From positions 434,001 to 498,000 of the forward strand of contig NZ_JASSYX010000001.1 in NCBI RefSeq assembly GCF_030244015.1: a stretch of 64,000 bases of DNA. Reading direction: 5' to 3'. Below are positions 1-8,014 of the stretch, one piece after another. A program made the translations under genes and the position numbers. Every line of letters begins with the position of its first letter. The stretch's first letter is position 1. The stretch comes from Pedobacter ginsengisoli. GTDB taxonomy: Bacteria > Bacteroidota > Bacteroidia > Sphingobacteriales > Sphingobacteriaceae. The notes beneath the pieces were generated by a model. It was not told the DNA's origin and did not search any database. It saw only the letters and a list, made by a program, of their open reading frames with translations.

Positions 1-536
1 TTCTCTCTCAGGAGAACCAGCAGGTGAAAGATCAGGTCAGAACTCTCGTTCACAAAATCCACATCCGTCTCGGCCAATGCCGCGATCACAGTTTCCACAC
101 CTTCTTCGCCCACTTTCTGCGCAATCTTGTTCAGCCCTTTTTCACGGAGCTTGTTCACATAAGAAGCCTCAGAAGGGTTTTCATACCGGTCTTTGATCAC
201 TTGCTCCAGTTCAAATATAAAGTTCTGGTTATAGTCGGTTTTAAAGCAACTGCGGGAACCTGTATGACAAGTTGGGCCAACCGGGCTTACCTTGATCAGT
301 AAAGTGTCGTTATCGCAATCAATATGCGTTTCCTTCACAAAGAGAAAATTACCGCTTTCTTCACCCTTGGTCCAAAGGCGGTTTTTTGTCCGTGAGAAGA
401 AAGTAACTTTCCCCTCAGCCTGAGTTTTGTCCCAGGCCTCCTGGTTCATATAACCCAGCATCAAAACCTCCAGGGTTTGTACATCCTGTATGATAACAGG
501 TACCAAACCCTGCGTTTTTTCAAAATCTATAGTCAT
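1..536 (-). CDS. hisIE: HisIE, phosphoribosyl-AMP cyclohydrolase / phosphoribosyl-ATP pyrophosphohydrolase (3' end outside window)
   Basis: Bifunctional enzyme of histidine steps 2 and 3. It hydrolyses PR-ATP to PR-AMP (HisE domain) and opens the adenine ring (HisI domain). Translation of the minus strand from 536 gives about 178 residues before the window edge. The HisI part holds the metal-site pattern [11 protein letters not shown] followed by [12 protein letters not shown]. The HisE part begins near residue 115 and reads [20 protein letters not shown]. The start ATG overlaps the hisF stop (ATGA, 533-536), so the two are translationally coupled. It is the last visible gene of the operon. 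The C-terminal 15-25 residues lie outside the window. Confidence 0.95.
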   Translation of the reverse strand, partial: MTIDFEKTQGLVPVIIQDVQTLEVLMLGYMNQEAWDKTQAEGKVTFFSRTKNRLWTKGEESGNFLFVKETHIDCDNDTLLIKVSPVGPTCHTGSRSCFKTDYNQNFIFELEQVIKDRYENPSEASYVNKLREKGLNKIAQKVGEEGVETVIAALAETDVDFVNESSDLIFHLLVLLRE

Positions 537-1288
537 AACCTTACCGGTATGTTGTGTTTTTTCAATTCATTTTTTAATACAGGGATCGGGATCTCACCAA
601 AGTGAAATACCGAAGCCGCCAATGCCGCATCCACACCCGTCTGTAAAAAGACCTCTGTAAAATGTTCCATCTTGCCCGCACCCCCTGAAGCGATAACAGG
701 AATGTTAATGCTGCGTGCAACCTTATCCAGCAGCAAACAATCAAAACCGTTCTTTGTGCCGTCATGGTCCATAGAGGTCAGCAGGATCTCTCCCGCACCG
801 AGGCTTTCCGCACGCAGGATCCAGTCTTCAGTTTCCAGTTCCGTGATCAGACGGCCGCCGTTCAGGTGTACCATATTACGTCCCTCAACCAGCTTGGTAT
901 CGACCGCCACGACTACAAACTGCACCCCAAAGGCCTTAGCCAGTTCTTCAATCAGCGCAGGGTTCCGCACCGCTGCCGAATTGATGCTGATCTTGTCCGC
1001 ACCTGAATTTAACAGCGCCTCAGCATCAGCAACAGAAGTAATGCCGCCACCTATGGTAAAAGGAATGTTGAGCTGACGGGCTACTGATTTCACCATTTCA
1101 ATAGTCGTCCCTCTTCTTTCGTGAGTAGCAATGATGTCCAGAAATACCAGCTCATCAGCACCCTGCTGTGCATATTGCCAGGCCAGTTCCACCGGGTCGC
1201 CCGCATCCTTTAGATCCACAAAATTTACACCCTTTACTGTTCTGCCATCCTTTACATCCAGGCAGGGGATGATGCGCTTACTTAACAT
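533..1288 (-). CDS. hisF: Imidazole glycerol phosphate synthase cyclase subunit HisF
   Basis: TIM-barrel subunit that uses ammonia delivered by HisH to form imidazole glycerol phosphate and AICAR. The 251-residue length is normal for the family. The N-terminus [20 protein letters not shown] is diagnostic and contains the catalytic Asp of the first strand (CLDV). The second half has the phosphate-binding segments ASGGAG and the conserved SMDHDGT loop with the second catalytic Asp. It lies 27 bp after hisA and overlaps hisIE by 4 bp, in the usual hisH-hisA-hisF-hisI order. Confidence 0.97.
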   Translation of the reverse strand: MLSKRIIPCLDVKDGRTVKGVNFVDLKDAGDPVELAWQYAQQGADELVFLDIIATHERRGTTIEMVKSVARQLNIPFTIGGGITSVADAEALLNSGADKISINSAAVRNPALIEELAKAFGVQFVVVAVDTKLVEGRNMVHLNGGRLITELETEDWILRAESLGAGEILLTSMDHDGTKNGFDCLLLDKVARSINIPVIASGGAGKMEHFTEVFLQTGVDAALAASVFHFGEIPIPVLKNELKKHNIPVRL

Positions 1289-1315
1289 GAGGTCTTCATT
1301 CTATTCAGCATCCTG

Positions 1316-2065
1316 TTACAGCGATGTCATTTGTCGCAGGTTCCATTGTTTGATCTCGTCGATGCTGATCTTGTTCTCATAGATGGCCTTTCCGACCACT
1401 ACCGATCTGATGTCCAGTTCGGCAAGCTCCTCAATATCCTTCATCGAGCTTACCCCGCCAGAAGCGATCAGCTTGATGAAAGGAGAGTGGTCGAGCAGTT
1501 TACGGTACAGGTCAACAGCCGCACCGCCCAGTTTACCATCTTTATTGATATCCGTGCACAGGAACCTGAAAAAGCCCAGCTGCAGACACTTGTCCACATA
1601 ATCCATGAGTTTTATCGGCGAGCTTTCCATCCATCCGCTGTACTTGATCACCTCATCCAGCACATCGATCGCGATGACAATCCTGTTCGCGTAATCGTAT
1701 TTTTTGCCGACCTCGGTGCTCAGTTCTTTCAGAAAATCAGGATTGGTGATTGCCTGTGTACCTACAATAACCCGGTGGATGCCCGCATCCAGCAGATCGG
1801 TTACCTGCTTAATGGTCCTGATCCCGCCGCCATACTGCACCCGCATGTCTGTTTTCTTGATGATGTCAAAGAGTTCCTTTTGATTGCTAAAATCGCCCTT
1901 TGCGCCATTTAAATCGATAATATGTATAAATTCTGTACCATTAGATTTATAAGTATCTATCATATCAGCGATAGAAACATCATAAACCGTTTTCTGGTCG
2001 TAGTCACCTTCCCTCAGGCGGACAACTTTACCATCTAATATGTCAATTGCAGGAATTATGTACAT
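1316..2065 (-). CDS. hisA: HisA, ProFAR isomerase (1-(5-phosphoribosyl)-5-[(5-phosphoribosylamino)methylideneamino]imidazole-4-carboxamide isomerase)
   Basis: TIM-barrel isomerase that converts ProFAR to PRFAR, the substrate of HisHF. The open frame extends to 2089, but the family begins at [17 protein letters not shown], so the ATG at 2065 is preferred (249 residues). Catalytic Asp is in AIDILDG. The second-half motif CTDINKDG and the phosphate loop ASGGVSS are present. It lies 43 bp downstream of hisH, and no strong ribosome binding site is visible, as is usual in Bacteroidetes. Confidence 0.95.
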   Translation of the reverse strand: MYIIPAIDILDGKVVRLREGDYDQKTVYDVSIADMIDTYKSNGTEFIHIIDLNGAKGDFSNQKELFDIIKKTDMRVQYGGGIRTIKQVTDLLDAGIHRVIVGTQAITNPDFLKELSTEVGKKYDYANRIVIAIDVLDEVIKYSGWMESSPIKLMDYVDKCLQLGFFRFLCTDINKDGKLGGAAVDLYRKLLDHSPFIKLIASGGVSSMKDIEELAELDIRSVVVGKAIYENKISIDEIKQWNLRQMTSL

Positions 2066-2108
2066 CTTGTATTTTAAGTTTAAAACCATCAGCCATTAAG
2101 CCGCTGAT

Positions 2109-2696
2109 CTATAAATTTGAAAAATTCTTTAATAAACGCTCTCCGGCGATGCCCGATTTCTCAGGGTGGAACTGCACGCCATAGAAATTATCCTTTTGTA
2201 CCCCCGCAGAGAATGGCATGCCATAGTCCGCAGTTGCGATGTCAAAAGTAGGGTTATATTCAATAAAGTACGAATGCACAAAGTAAAATTGTGTTAGATT
2301 TTCAACACCTTCAAATAACAAATTGTTTTTATGGGCGATATTATTCCATCCCATGTGCGGGATTTTAATCCCCTGATCCTTGTCAAACAACTTCGTACGG
2401 ACCGGCACAATGTTCATCATGTCTGCATCTCCTTCTTCAGAATGTGCCGTCAGGAGCTGCATGCCTACACAAATCCCGAGCACCGGTTTTTTTAATGCTT
2501 TGATCGGTCCGACCAGTCCGGTTTGCTCCAGTTTTTTCATGGCTGCACCTGCGTGCCCCACACCCGGAATGACGATGTGCGTATATTTATCGAGGTCAGC
2601 CTCTTCATTGATCATGCCGTAAGGCAATTTCAGCCTGTCCAGAGCTGATGTAAGCGAAAAAATATTACCCGCTCCGTAGTTTACAATTCCAATCAT
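2109..2696 (-). CDS. hisH: Imidazole glycerol phosphate synthase glutaminase subunit HisH
   Basis: Class I glutamine amidotransferase that hydrolyses glutamine and channels ammonia to HisF. It is 195 residues long, the usual length. It starts MIGIVNYGAGN, carries the nucleophile Cys in GICVGMQLL, and has the His-Glu pair of the triad in QFHPEKSG near the C-terminus. It sits between hisB and hisA in the operon. The gap to hisB holds a palindromic repeat. Confidence 0.97.
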   Translation of the reverse strand: MIGIVNYGAGNIFSLTSALDRLKLPYGMINEEADLDKYTHIVIPGVGHAGAAMKKLEQTGLVGPIKALKKPVLGICVGMQLLTAHSEEGDADMMNIVPVRTKLFDKDQGIKIPHMGWNNIAHKNNLLFEGVENLTQFYFVHSYFIEYNPTFDIATADYGMPFSAGVQKDNFYGVQFHPEKSGIAGERLLKNFSNL

Positions 2697-2732
2697 TCGT
2701 TTACTTTATTATATCCGTCATTTTTTACACTT

Positions 2733-2808
2733 CGTCATTGCGAGGAACCGAAGCAATCCAATACTTGTATGGAGATTGCTTCGTCGCGAAAAGCTTCTCG
2801 CAATGACG
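2733..2808. repeat. Palindromic intergenic element (CGTCATTGCGAGG type)
   Basis: A 76-bp element in the hisB-hisH gap starts CGTCATTGCGAGG and ends with its near complement CTCGCAATGACG. The inner arms carry GAAGCAATCC and GGAGATTGCTTC. It can form one long imperfect hairpin in RNA of either strand. Because it lies inside an operon it may influence mRNA stability or differential expression, which is inference. Confidence 0.8.
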
Positions 2809-2819
2809 ACTGGAGCCAG

Positions 2820-3953
2820 TTACAATACCCCCTTAGTGCTCGGAAGCACCAGCTTCTCCGCATCCCTTTTTATCGCCATTTTTATCGCCTTGGCAAAAGC
2901 CTTAAAGATCGCCTCAATCTTATGATGCTCATTGTCTCCCTCCGCTTTAATGTTCAGATTGCATCTGGCCGCATCACTAAAAGATTTAAAGAAATGATAG
3001 AACATTTCTGTAGGCACATCGCCCACCTTTTCACGCTTAAACTCCGCGTCCCAGACAATCCAGGCCCGGCCGCCAAAATCAATAGCCGCCTGCGCCAGGC
3101 AGTCATCCATCGGCAGACAGAAGCCATACCTTTCCAGCCCCAGCTTGTTGCCGATTGCCTTCGCAAAAGCCTCACCCAAGGCTATACCTGTATCCTCAAT
3201 CGTATGGTGCTCATCGATGTGCAGGTCACCATCGGTTTTAATGCGCAGGTCCACACTGCCGTGACGGGCAATCTGGTCCAGCATGTGGTCAAAGAAATTC
3301 AGGCCCGTATGGATCTCCGCTTTACCCGTACCATCCAGGTCAATATCAATACTGATCTTAGTCTCGTTGGTGTTGCGCTCATGATGAACCGTACGTGTAC
3401 CCGCCCTCAGCATGGTATAAATATCCACCCAGTCAGAAGTCTGCAGGACGATATACTCGCTCAGTTCCTCTGCCTTACCTAAGTTTTCAGCAGCACCCAG
3501 ACCGTCATTGTTGCGCAGCCAGATGGCTTTGGCGCCCAGGTTCTTAGCCAATACCACATCATTCAGCCGGTCGCCAATGACAAAAGAATTTGCAAGGTCA
3601 TAGTGCTCATTTAAAAAATGCTGCAGCAAACCCGTATTTGGCTTGCGTGTGATGGCATTTTCATGCGCAAAGGTCTTATCAATGATCACCTCACTAAATA
3701 CTACACCTTCACCGGCAAAAGTATCCATGATGAAATTGTGTACCGGCCAGAAGTTTTCTTCAGGATGGGACTCTGTGCCCAGACCATCCTGATTGGTCAC
3801 CATCACCAGCGTATAATCCAGTTCGGCAGCGATGCGCGACAAATAATACAGCGCCCTTGGATAAAATTCCAGCTTGGCAAAAGAATCAATCTGCTCATCC
3901 TCAGGTTCTTTGATCAGTGTGCCATCCCTGTCTATAAAAAGTACTTTTTTCAT
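2820..3953 (-). CDS. hisB: Bifunctional histidinol-phosphatase / imidazoleglycerol-phosphate dehydratase HisB
   Basis: Catalyses steps 7 and 9 of the pathway. Residues 1 to about 165 are a HAD-type histidinol-phosphatase ([12 protein letters not shown] with the nucleophile Asp and acid Asp; [16 protein letters not shown] as motif III). The rest is IGPD, with the metal-binding motifs [23 protein letters not shown] and the distal [17 protein letters not shown]. The 377-residue length fits a fused enzyme. Palindromic repeats flank it on both sides. Confidence 0.97.
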   Translation of the reverse strand: MKKVLFIDRDGTLIKEPEDEQIDSFAKLEFYPRALYYLSRIAAELDYTLVMVTNQDGLGTESHPEENFWPVHNFIMDTFAGEGVVFSEVIIDKTFAHENAITRKPNTGLLQHFLNEHYDLANSFVIGDRLNDVVLAKNLGAKAIWLRNNDGLGAAENLGKAEELSEYIVLQTSDWVDIYTMLRAGTRTVHHERNTNETKISIDIDLDGTGKAEIHTGLNFFDHMLDQIARHGSVDLRIKTDGDLHIDEHHTIEDTGIALGEAFAKAIGNKLGLERYGFCLPMDDCLAQAAIDFGGRAWIVWDAEFKREKVGDVPTEMFYHFFKSFSDAARCNLNIKAEGDNEHHKIEAIFKAFAKAIKMAIKRDAEKLVLPSTKGVL

Positions 3954-3988
3954 TATTTCTATTTTATATCGTCATCTCGGATTTATAT

Positions 3989-4062
3989 CGTCATCTCGAA
4001 CGAAGAGAGAGATCTCTTGATTGAGCATGAACAAGAGATCTCTCTCTTCGTTCGAGATGACG
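3989..4062. repeat. Perfect 31-bp inverted repeat (CGTCATCTCGAACG type)
   Basis: Arms at 3989-4019 and 4032-4062 are perfect complements over 31 bp with a 12-nt loop. The outer ends read CGTCATCTCGA and TCGAGATGACG. The element occupies most of the hisC-hisB gap. A partial extra copy of the left end (CGTCATCTCGG) lies just before it at about 3970. The same family recurs at 5148-5224. Confidence 0.9.
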
Positions 4063-4069
4063 GTTTATT

Positions 4070-5131
4070 TTAAATCTTCTTAAGCGCATTAAGCAAAATC
4101 TCGTTTTCTTTACCGGTTCCAATCGTAATCCTCAGACAACCCTCACAGAGTGTCACTTTAGACCTGTCCCTGATGATGATCCCCTGATCTACAAGCACAT
4201 CATAAGTAGCTTTGGCATCAATTACTTCAACCAGTACAAAGTTAGCATCTGAAGGGTAAACTTTCTTCACGATCTCCAGTTCAGCAAGATCTTTGCTGAG
4301 CTGCTCCCGGTCTGCGACAGTTATTTTGATCCATTCATTCACCTGCTCAATGTTCTGCAAGGCCTTTAAGGCGATGTCCTGGGTGGCCTGGTTGATGTTG
4401 TAAGGCGGTTTTACCTTATTGAAAACATCGATCACAGACCTGGACGCAAAAGCCATACCCAGGCGCAAAGCCGCAAGGCCCCATGCTTTAGAAAACGTCT
4501 GCAATACCACCAGATTAGGGTATTCAGTCAGTTCCTGGATAAAGGTCTTCTGCTTCGCATAATTGATGTAAGCCTCATCAATCACCACCAGGCCATTAAA
4601 ATTGGCCAGTATGGTCTCAATATCCGTACGGATGATCGAATTTCCCGTAGGGTTATTAGGCGAGCAGATGAAGATCAGTTTGGTATTGACGTCAATCGCT
4701 TCGGCAATACCCTCCAGGTCCAGCTGGAAGTTTGGAAGCAGGTTGACCTTGCGCGTCTCCACATTGTTGATGCCTGCAGAAACCTCATACATTCCATACG
4801 TAGGCGGAAGGATGATCACATTGTCCCGTCCCGGTTCACAAAAAGCGCGGTAAAGCAAGTCTATTGCCTCATCACTGCCGTTGCCCAGAAAAGTGTTTTC
4901 AATAGGAACTCCCTTGATCTTGCTGATCGCGTCTTTCAGGTCCAGTTGTAAGGGGTCAGGATAGCGGTTGTAGTTTTGCTGAGCAGCATCCTCCTCATTA
5001 AAAAGCGGCGAACCGTAACTGTTTTCATTGGCATCCAGAAATACACTGGCCTGCCCTTTATATTCATCCCTCGCCGTAGAATACGGTTTCAGGTTTTTAA
5101 TGTTTTCTCTTTGTAATTTATTGATATCCAT
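4070..5131 (-). CDS. hisC: Histidinol-phosphate aminotransferase HisC
   Basis: PLP-dependent fold type I enzyme that transaminates imidazole acetol phosphate to histidinol phosphate. It is 353 residues long, normal for HisC. It shows the NENSYG segment, the GNGSDEAIDLLYRAFCEPG loop, ICSPNNPTG, and the Schiff-base lysine in TFSKAWGLAALRLG. The C-terminal arginine motif is LRITIGT. Both flanking gaps carry related palindromes. Confidence 0.96.
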   Translation of the reverse strand: MDINKLQRENIKNLKPYSTARDEYKGQASVFLDANENSYGSPLFNEEDAAQQNYNRYPDPLQLDLKDAISKIKGVPIENTFLGNGSDEAIDLLYRAFCEPGRDNVIILPPTYGMYEVSAGINNVETRKVNLLPNFQLDLEGIAEAIDVNTKLIFICSPNNPTGNSIIRTDIETILANFNGLVVIDEAYINYAKQKTFIQELTEYPNLVVLQTFSKAWGLAALRLGMAFASRSVIDVFNKVKPPYNINQATQDIALKALQNIEQVNEWIKITVADREQLSKDLAELEIVKKVYPSDANFVLVEVIDAKATYDVLVDQGIIIRDRSKVTLCEGCLRITIGTGKENEILLNALKKI

Positions 5132-5147
5132 GTTGTAATGGCTTTGT

Positions 5148-5224
5148 CGTCATCTCGAGAGCAACGAGAGATCTCTTGATTGGGTATTCTTATTCAAGAG
5201 ATCTCTCCCATTGTCGAGATGACG
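5148..5224. repeat. Imperfect palindrome, same family as 3989-4062
   Basis: It fills the hisD-hisC gap. It begins CGTCATCTCGAGAG and ends TCGAGATGACG, with inner arms containing GAGAGATCTCTTGA and TCAAGAGATCTCTC. The arms match imperfectly near the outer third, unlike the perfect 31-bp copy in the next gap, so this copy has diverged. Confidence 0.85.
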
Positions 5225-5230
5225 TGATGC

Positions 5231-6523
5231 TTAAACTATTTTTTTCAATCGTATACTGATCGCGTTCCTGTGTGCCCTCAGCCCCTCAGCCTCGGCTAGC
5301 ACCTCAACAGTGCCGCCAATGTTCTGCAGGCCCTGCGGGCTGATGTGCTGAAAAGTGACCTTCTTCACAAAAGAATCCAGCGATACACCCGAATATGCCT
5401 TTGCAAACCCGCTGGTTGGCAAGGTGTGGTTCGTTCCCGAAGCATAATCACCCGCGCTCTCCGGAGTCAAATTCCCCAAAAACACCGAACCCGCATTACT
5501 GATCAAAGGAATCAGCTGCTCAAAATGATCCGTTGCCAGGATCAAATGCTCCGGCGCATACACATTGCTAAATTCCATTCCCTGCTGCAGGCTATCTACC
5601 AGCACCGCATATGAATTGTCTATCGCTCTGGCAGTTACCTCTTTCCTTGGAAGTTTTTCCAGCTGTACCTCAAGTTCTTCAAGTATACTGGTGATGATCT
5701 CTCTTGAAGTGGCGACCAAAATTGACTGAGAATCAGCACCGTGTTCTGCCTGTGCCAGGAGGTCTGAAGCCACGTATGACGGATTGGCAGTCTCGTCTGC
5801 AAGTACCAGGACCTCTGATGGGCCGGCAGGCATGTCAATAGCAGTGCCCGCTAAAGACTGCACCATTTGCTTGGCCTGGGTCACATACCGGTTGCCCGGG
5901 CCAAAGATCTTGAAGGTCTTAGGAACTGTTTCTGTACCATAAGCCATGGCCGCAATAGCCTGCGCCCCACCAATCATATAAACCCTTTCTATCCCGAGTT
6001 TTAACGCCACATAAGCCACAAAACAATTGGTTTTTCCATCTTTTTGGGGAGGAGAGCAAACCACAATCTCCTTGCAGCCGGCCAGCACTGCAGGGATACC
6101 CAGCATCAGAAAAGTACTGGGCAATACCGCTGAACCACCGGGAATATAAAGGCCTACACGTTCAACCGGCCTGCTTTCGCGCCAGCAGGTCACACCTGGA
6201 ATGGTTTCAATCTTAGCCTCCTTTACAGCCTGCGCCGCATGAAAAGTACGGATGTTGTTGTAAGCAATGTCAATAGCTATGCGCGCATCATCCGGTATCG
6301 ACGCTGCTATGGCTGCAATCTCTTCTTTATCGATGTACAGACGTTGCAGTTCCACCTGGTCAAAAGCCCGGGCATAGTCAAACAAGGCTGCGTCGCCCTT
6401 GGTCTTCACTGTCCCGAGAATGCTTTTTACCCGGTCCTGAATGTCGGAGTCATCTTCCAGCTGCCGCAAACAAAGATCTTCAACTTCTTGTTTAGATAAA
6501 TCTGTATAACTGTAGATTTTCAA
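5231..6523 (-). CDS. hisD: Histidinol dehydrogenase HisD
   Basis: Zinc- and NAD-dependent enzyme that oxidises L-histidinol to L-histidine in two steps. It has 430 residues, the family length. Visible motifs are the central [18 protein letters not shown] segment, [14 protein letters not shown], the catalytic region [12 protein letters not shown], and the C-terminal metal and base residues in [17 protein letters not shown]. It is the second gene of the operon, 57 bp after hisG. Confidence 0.97.
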   Translation of the reverse strand: MKIYSYTDLSKQEVEDLCLRQLEDDSDIQDRVKSILGTVKTKGDAALFDYARAFDQVELQRLYIDKEEIAAIAASIPDDARIAIDIAYNNIRTFHAAQAVKEAKIETIPGVTCWRESRPVERVGLYIPGGSAVLPSTFLMLGIPAVLAGCKEIVVCSPPQKDGKTNCFVAYVALKLGIERVYMIGGAQAIAAMAYGTETVPKTFKIFGPGNRYVTQAKQMVQSLAGTAIDMPAGPSEVLVLADETANPSYVASDLLAQAEHGADSQSILVATSREIITSILEELEVQLEKLPRKEVTARAIDNSYAVLVDSLQQGMEFSNVYAPEHLILATDHFEQLIPLISNAGSVFLGNLTPESAGDYASGTNHTLPTSGFAKAYSGVSLDSFVKKVTFQHISPQGLQNIGGTVEVLAEAEGLRAHRNAISIRLKKIV

Positions 6524-6580
6524 TGTCTTATATTTTTGTGTTAACTATTAGTTAATGCTGAATTTAACGGAATTTATCAA

Positions 6581-7432
6581 TTAAGCAATGATCTTTTCAA
6601 TCGGCATGACCACAATTCCTTCGGCGCCGGCAGCTTTTAAGCTATTGATCTTTTCCCAGAAATCATACTCCGCGATGACCGAATGAACAGCCACCCAGTC
6701 GGCATCAAACAAAGGTACTACCGTCGGGCTTTTTACTCCCGGCAGCAGGTCAACTATTTTCTGCAGGTTACTTTTCGCCACGTTCAATACTACATATTTA
6801 GTTTCCTTTGCACGCAGTACTGAACGAATCCTCTGCAGCAGTTCCTGAACTTCAGGCAACAGGTCAGAGCCTTCCTTGCCGATCAGTACTGCTTCGGATT
6901 TCATCACTTCAGAAAAAGGTTTGAGGCCGTTACTTTTTAAGGTACCGCCTGTAGAAACGATGTCGCAGATGGCATCGCTCAGGCCCAGACCTGGGCCAAT
7001 TTCTACCGAACCTGAGATCATCCTGACCTCGGCATTTACTTTGTTTTCGTCCAGGTATTTTTGAAGGATGACGGGGTAGGAAGTAGCTATCGCTTTTCCA
7101 CCCAACTGGGAAATGTCAGTGATCTGGCTTTCATTAGGGATAGCGATCTTCAGCGTGCATTTGCCAAAACCAAGTTTTTGGAGATACGTCACTTCGGCTC
7201 CAGCCTCAACGATTACATTTTCCCCAACTATACCCAGGTCGGCAATACCGTCCTGTACATACTCAGGAATGTCATCATCACGAAGAAATAGGATTTCCAA
7301 CGGGAAATTGGTAACTGTTGAAATTAATGAGCTTTTGTAGTTTTCAAAAGATAAACCACAGTTTTTAAGGATCTCTACTGATTTTTCGTTTAATCTACCC
7401 GATTTCTGGATAGCTATTTTGAGTGTTTTCAA
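6581..7432 (-). CDS. hisG: ATP phosphoribosyltransferase HisG (long form)
   Basis: First, committed step: condensation of ATP with PRPP. The 283-residue length and the C-terminal ACT-like part (from about residue 210) mark the long, HisZ-independent form, which is feedback-inhibited by histidine in characterised relatives. It begins MKTLKIAIQKSGRLNEKSVE. The PRPP loop region reads DAICDIVSTGGTLKSNGL. It is the first structural gene after a His-rich leader peptide at 7505-7567. Confidence 0.96.
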   Translation of the reverse strand: MKTLKIAIQKSGRLNEKSVEILKNCGLSFENYKSSLISTVTNFPLEILFLRDDDIPEYVQDGIADLGIVGENVIVEAGAEVTYLQKLGFGKCTLKIAIPNESQITDISQLGGKAIATSYPVILQKYLDENKVNAEVRMISGSVEIGPGLGLSDAICDIVSTGGTLKSNGLKPFSEVMKSEAVLIGKEGSDLLPEVQELLQRIRSVLRAKETKYVVLNVAKSNLQKIVDLLPGVKSPTVVPLFDADWVAVHSVIAEYDFWEKINSLKAAGAEGIVVMPIEKIIA

Positions 7433-7619
7433 TTTTGCTGTTTATGATATTATTGATTGAACAAGAAATAAAAAGGTCGGAAACAAGTTTTGAAGTACAA
7501 AACATTACATATACATCGCCAGCAGGCGATGGTGCAAATGTAAGTGATGGTTCAAAATATTGTTCATTTTTTTATTTTAAGTTCCTTATCAACAATGACT
7601 AGCATCTCTTGAGGAGATG
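7433..7619 (-). promoter_or_regulatory. Leader region of the his operon, candidate attenuator
   Basis: Between the proposed promoter at 7620 and hisG the transcript would contain a 20-codon His-rich reading frame (7505-7567) and three small hairpins. One is GCATCTC/GAGATGC at 7602-7620, near the likely transcription start. One is CATCGCC/GGCGATG at 7514-7531, overlapping the end of the leader codons. One is GTTTTG/CAAAAC at 7487-7503, just after the leader stop. A U-rich run (five T) follows at about 7470. I could not draw a strong G+C-rich terminator directly before it, so whether control is transcriptional or translational is open. Confidence 0.65.
7505..7567 (-). CDS. hisL: His operon leader peptide (20 residues, His-rich)
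   Basis: On the minus strand an ATG at 7565-7567 opens a frame of 20 codons closed by TAA at 7505-7507. Residues 7-13 read HHLHLHH: five histidines in seven codons, in the 5' leader of hisG. This is the hallmark of ribosome-mediated attenuation as known for enterobacterial hisL. Scarcity of charged tRNA-His would stall ribosomes here. The peptide is too short and too biased to be an enzyme. The symbol is used by analogy. Confidence 0.8.
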   Translation of the reverse strand: MNNILNHHLHLHHRLLAMYM

Positions 7620-7627
7620 CAAATATA
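7620..7627 (-). promoter_or_regulatory. Candidate -7 promoter element of the his operon
   Basis: The minus strand reads TATATTTG, a match to the Bacteroidetes -7 consensus TAnnTTTG. A start about 6-10 nt downstream would place the 5' end near 7612, some 45 nt before the leader ATG. No convincing -33 TTG was found. Confidence 0.5.
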
Positions 7628-7743
7628 TAAAATGAAACATTAAATTAAAAATATACTGTATTTTAGTTGCTGTATATCTCCTGGCCAAGGGCTGTTTCAT
7701 TTTTTTTATTCATACAGGCTTGCCTTGTCATGCGTTGCAGATG

Positions 7744-7885
7744 AGTAGTACTTGCGTTCGTACTGAATACGCAATAACTGAACATTGAGTACGCTCTGAG
7801 TACGCCTTTTTTCTAGAGAAAAGGCGTACTCAGGGCGTACTCACCCCGTACTCACGGCGTACTCAGTACGAACGCAAGTACTACT
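7744..7885. repeat. 142-bp compound palindrome with GCGTACTCA repeats
   Basis: The outer arms are perfect complements of 23 bp (AGTAGTACTTGCGTTCGTAC and its complement at the far end). The inner arms contain GAGTACGC and GCGTACTC units repeated several times, closed around a short TTTTTTCTAGAGAAAA centre. The element lies between the divergent his operon and the L,D-transpeptidase gene. No reading frame is evident in it. It may be a mobile palindromic repeat or a bidirectional transcription barrier (inference). Confidence 0.85.
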
Positions 7886-7988
7886 GATACAGAAACCGGG
7901 TCAAATAAAGAAATAAAGCAAATGAAAAATGGGCTGGGCTGATATCTGGCACTTAATTTGATTTCAGTAAATATAAAAAAATAACATC

Positions 7989-7996
7989 TAAATTTG
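7989..7996 (+). promoter_or_regulatory. Candidate -7 promoter element for the L,D-transpeptidase gene
   Basis: TAAATTTG matches TAnnTTTG. It overlaps the first possible TTG codon of the downstream frame, which argues that translation begins later, at the TTG at 8015. Confidence 0.5.
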
Positions 7997-8014
7997 CCGC
8001 AAATCTATCTGCCC

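Noticed and set aside
2769..3482. 237-residue plus-strand frame
   Set aside because: Antisense to hisB and running from a palindromic repeat; no recognisable protein.
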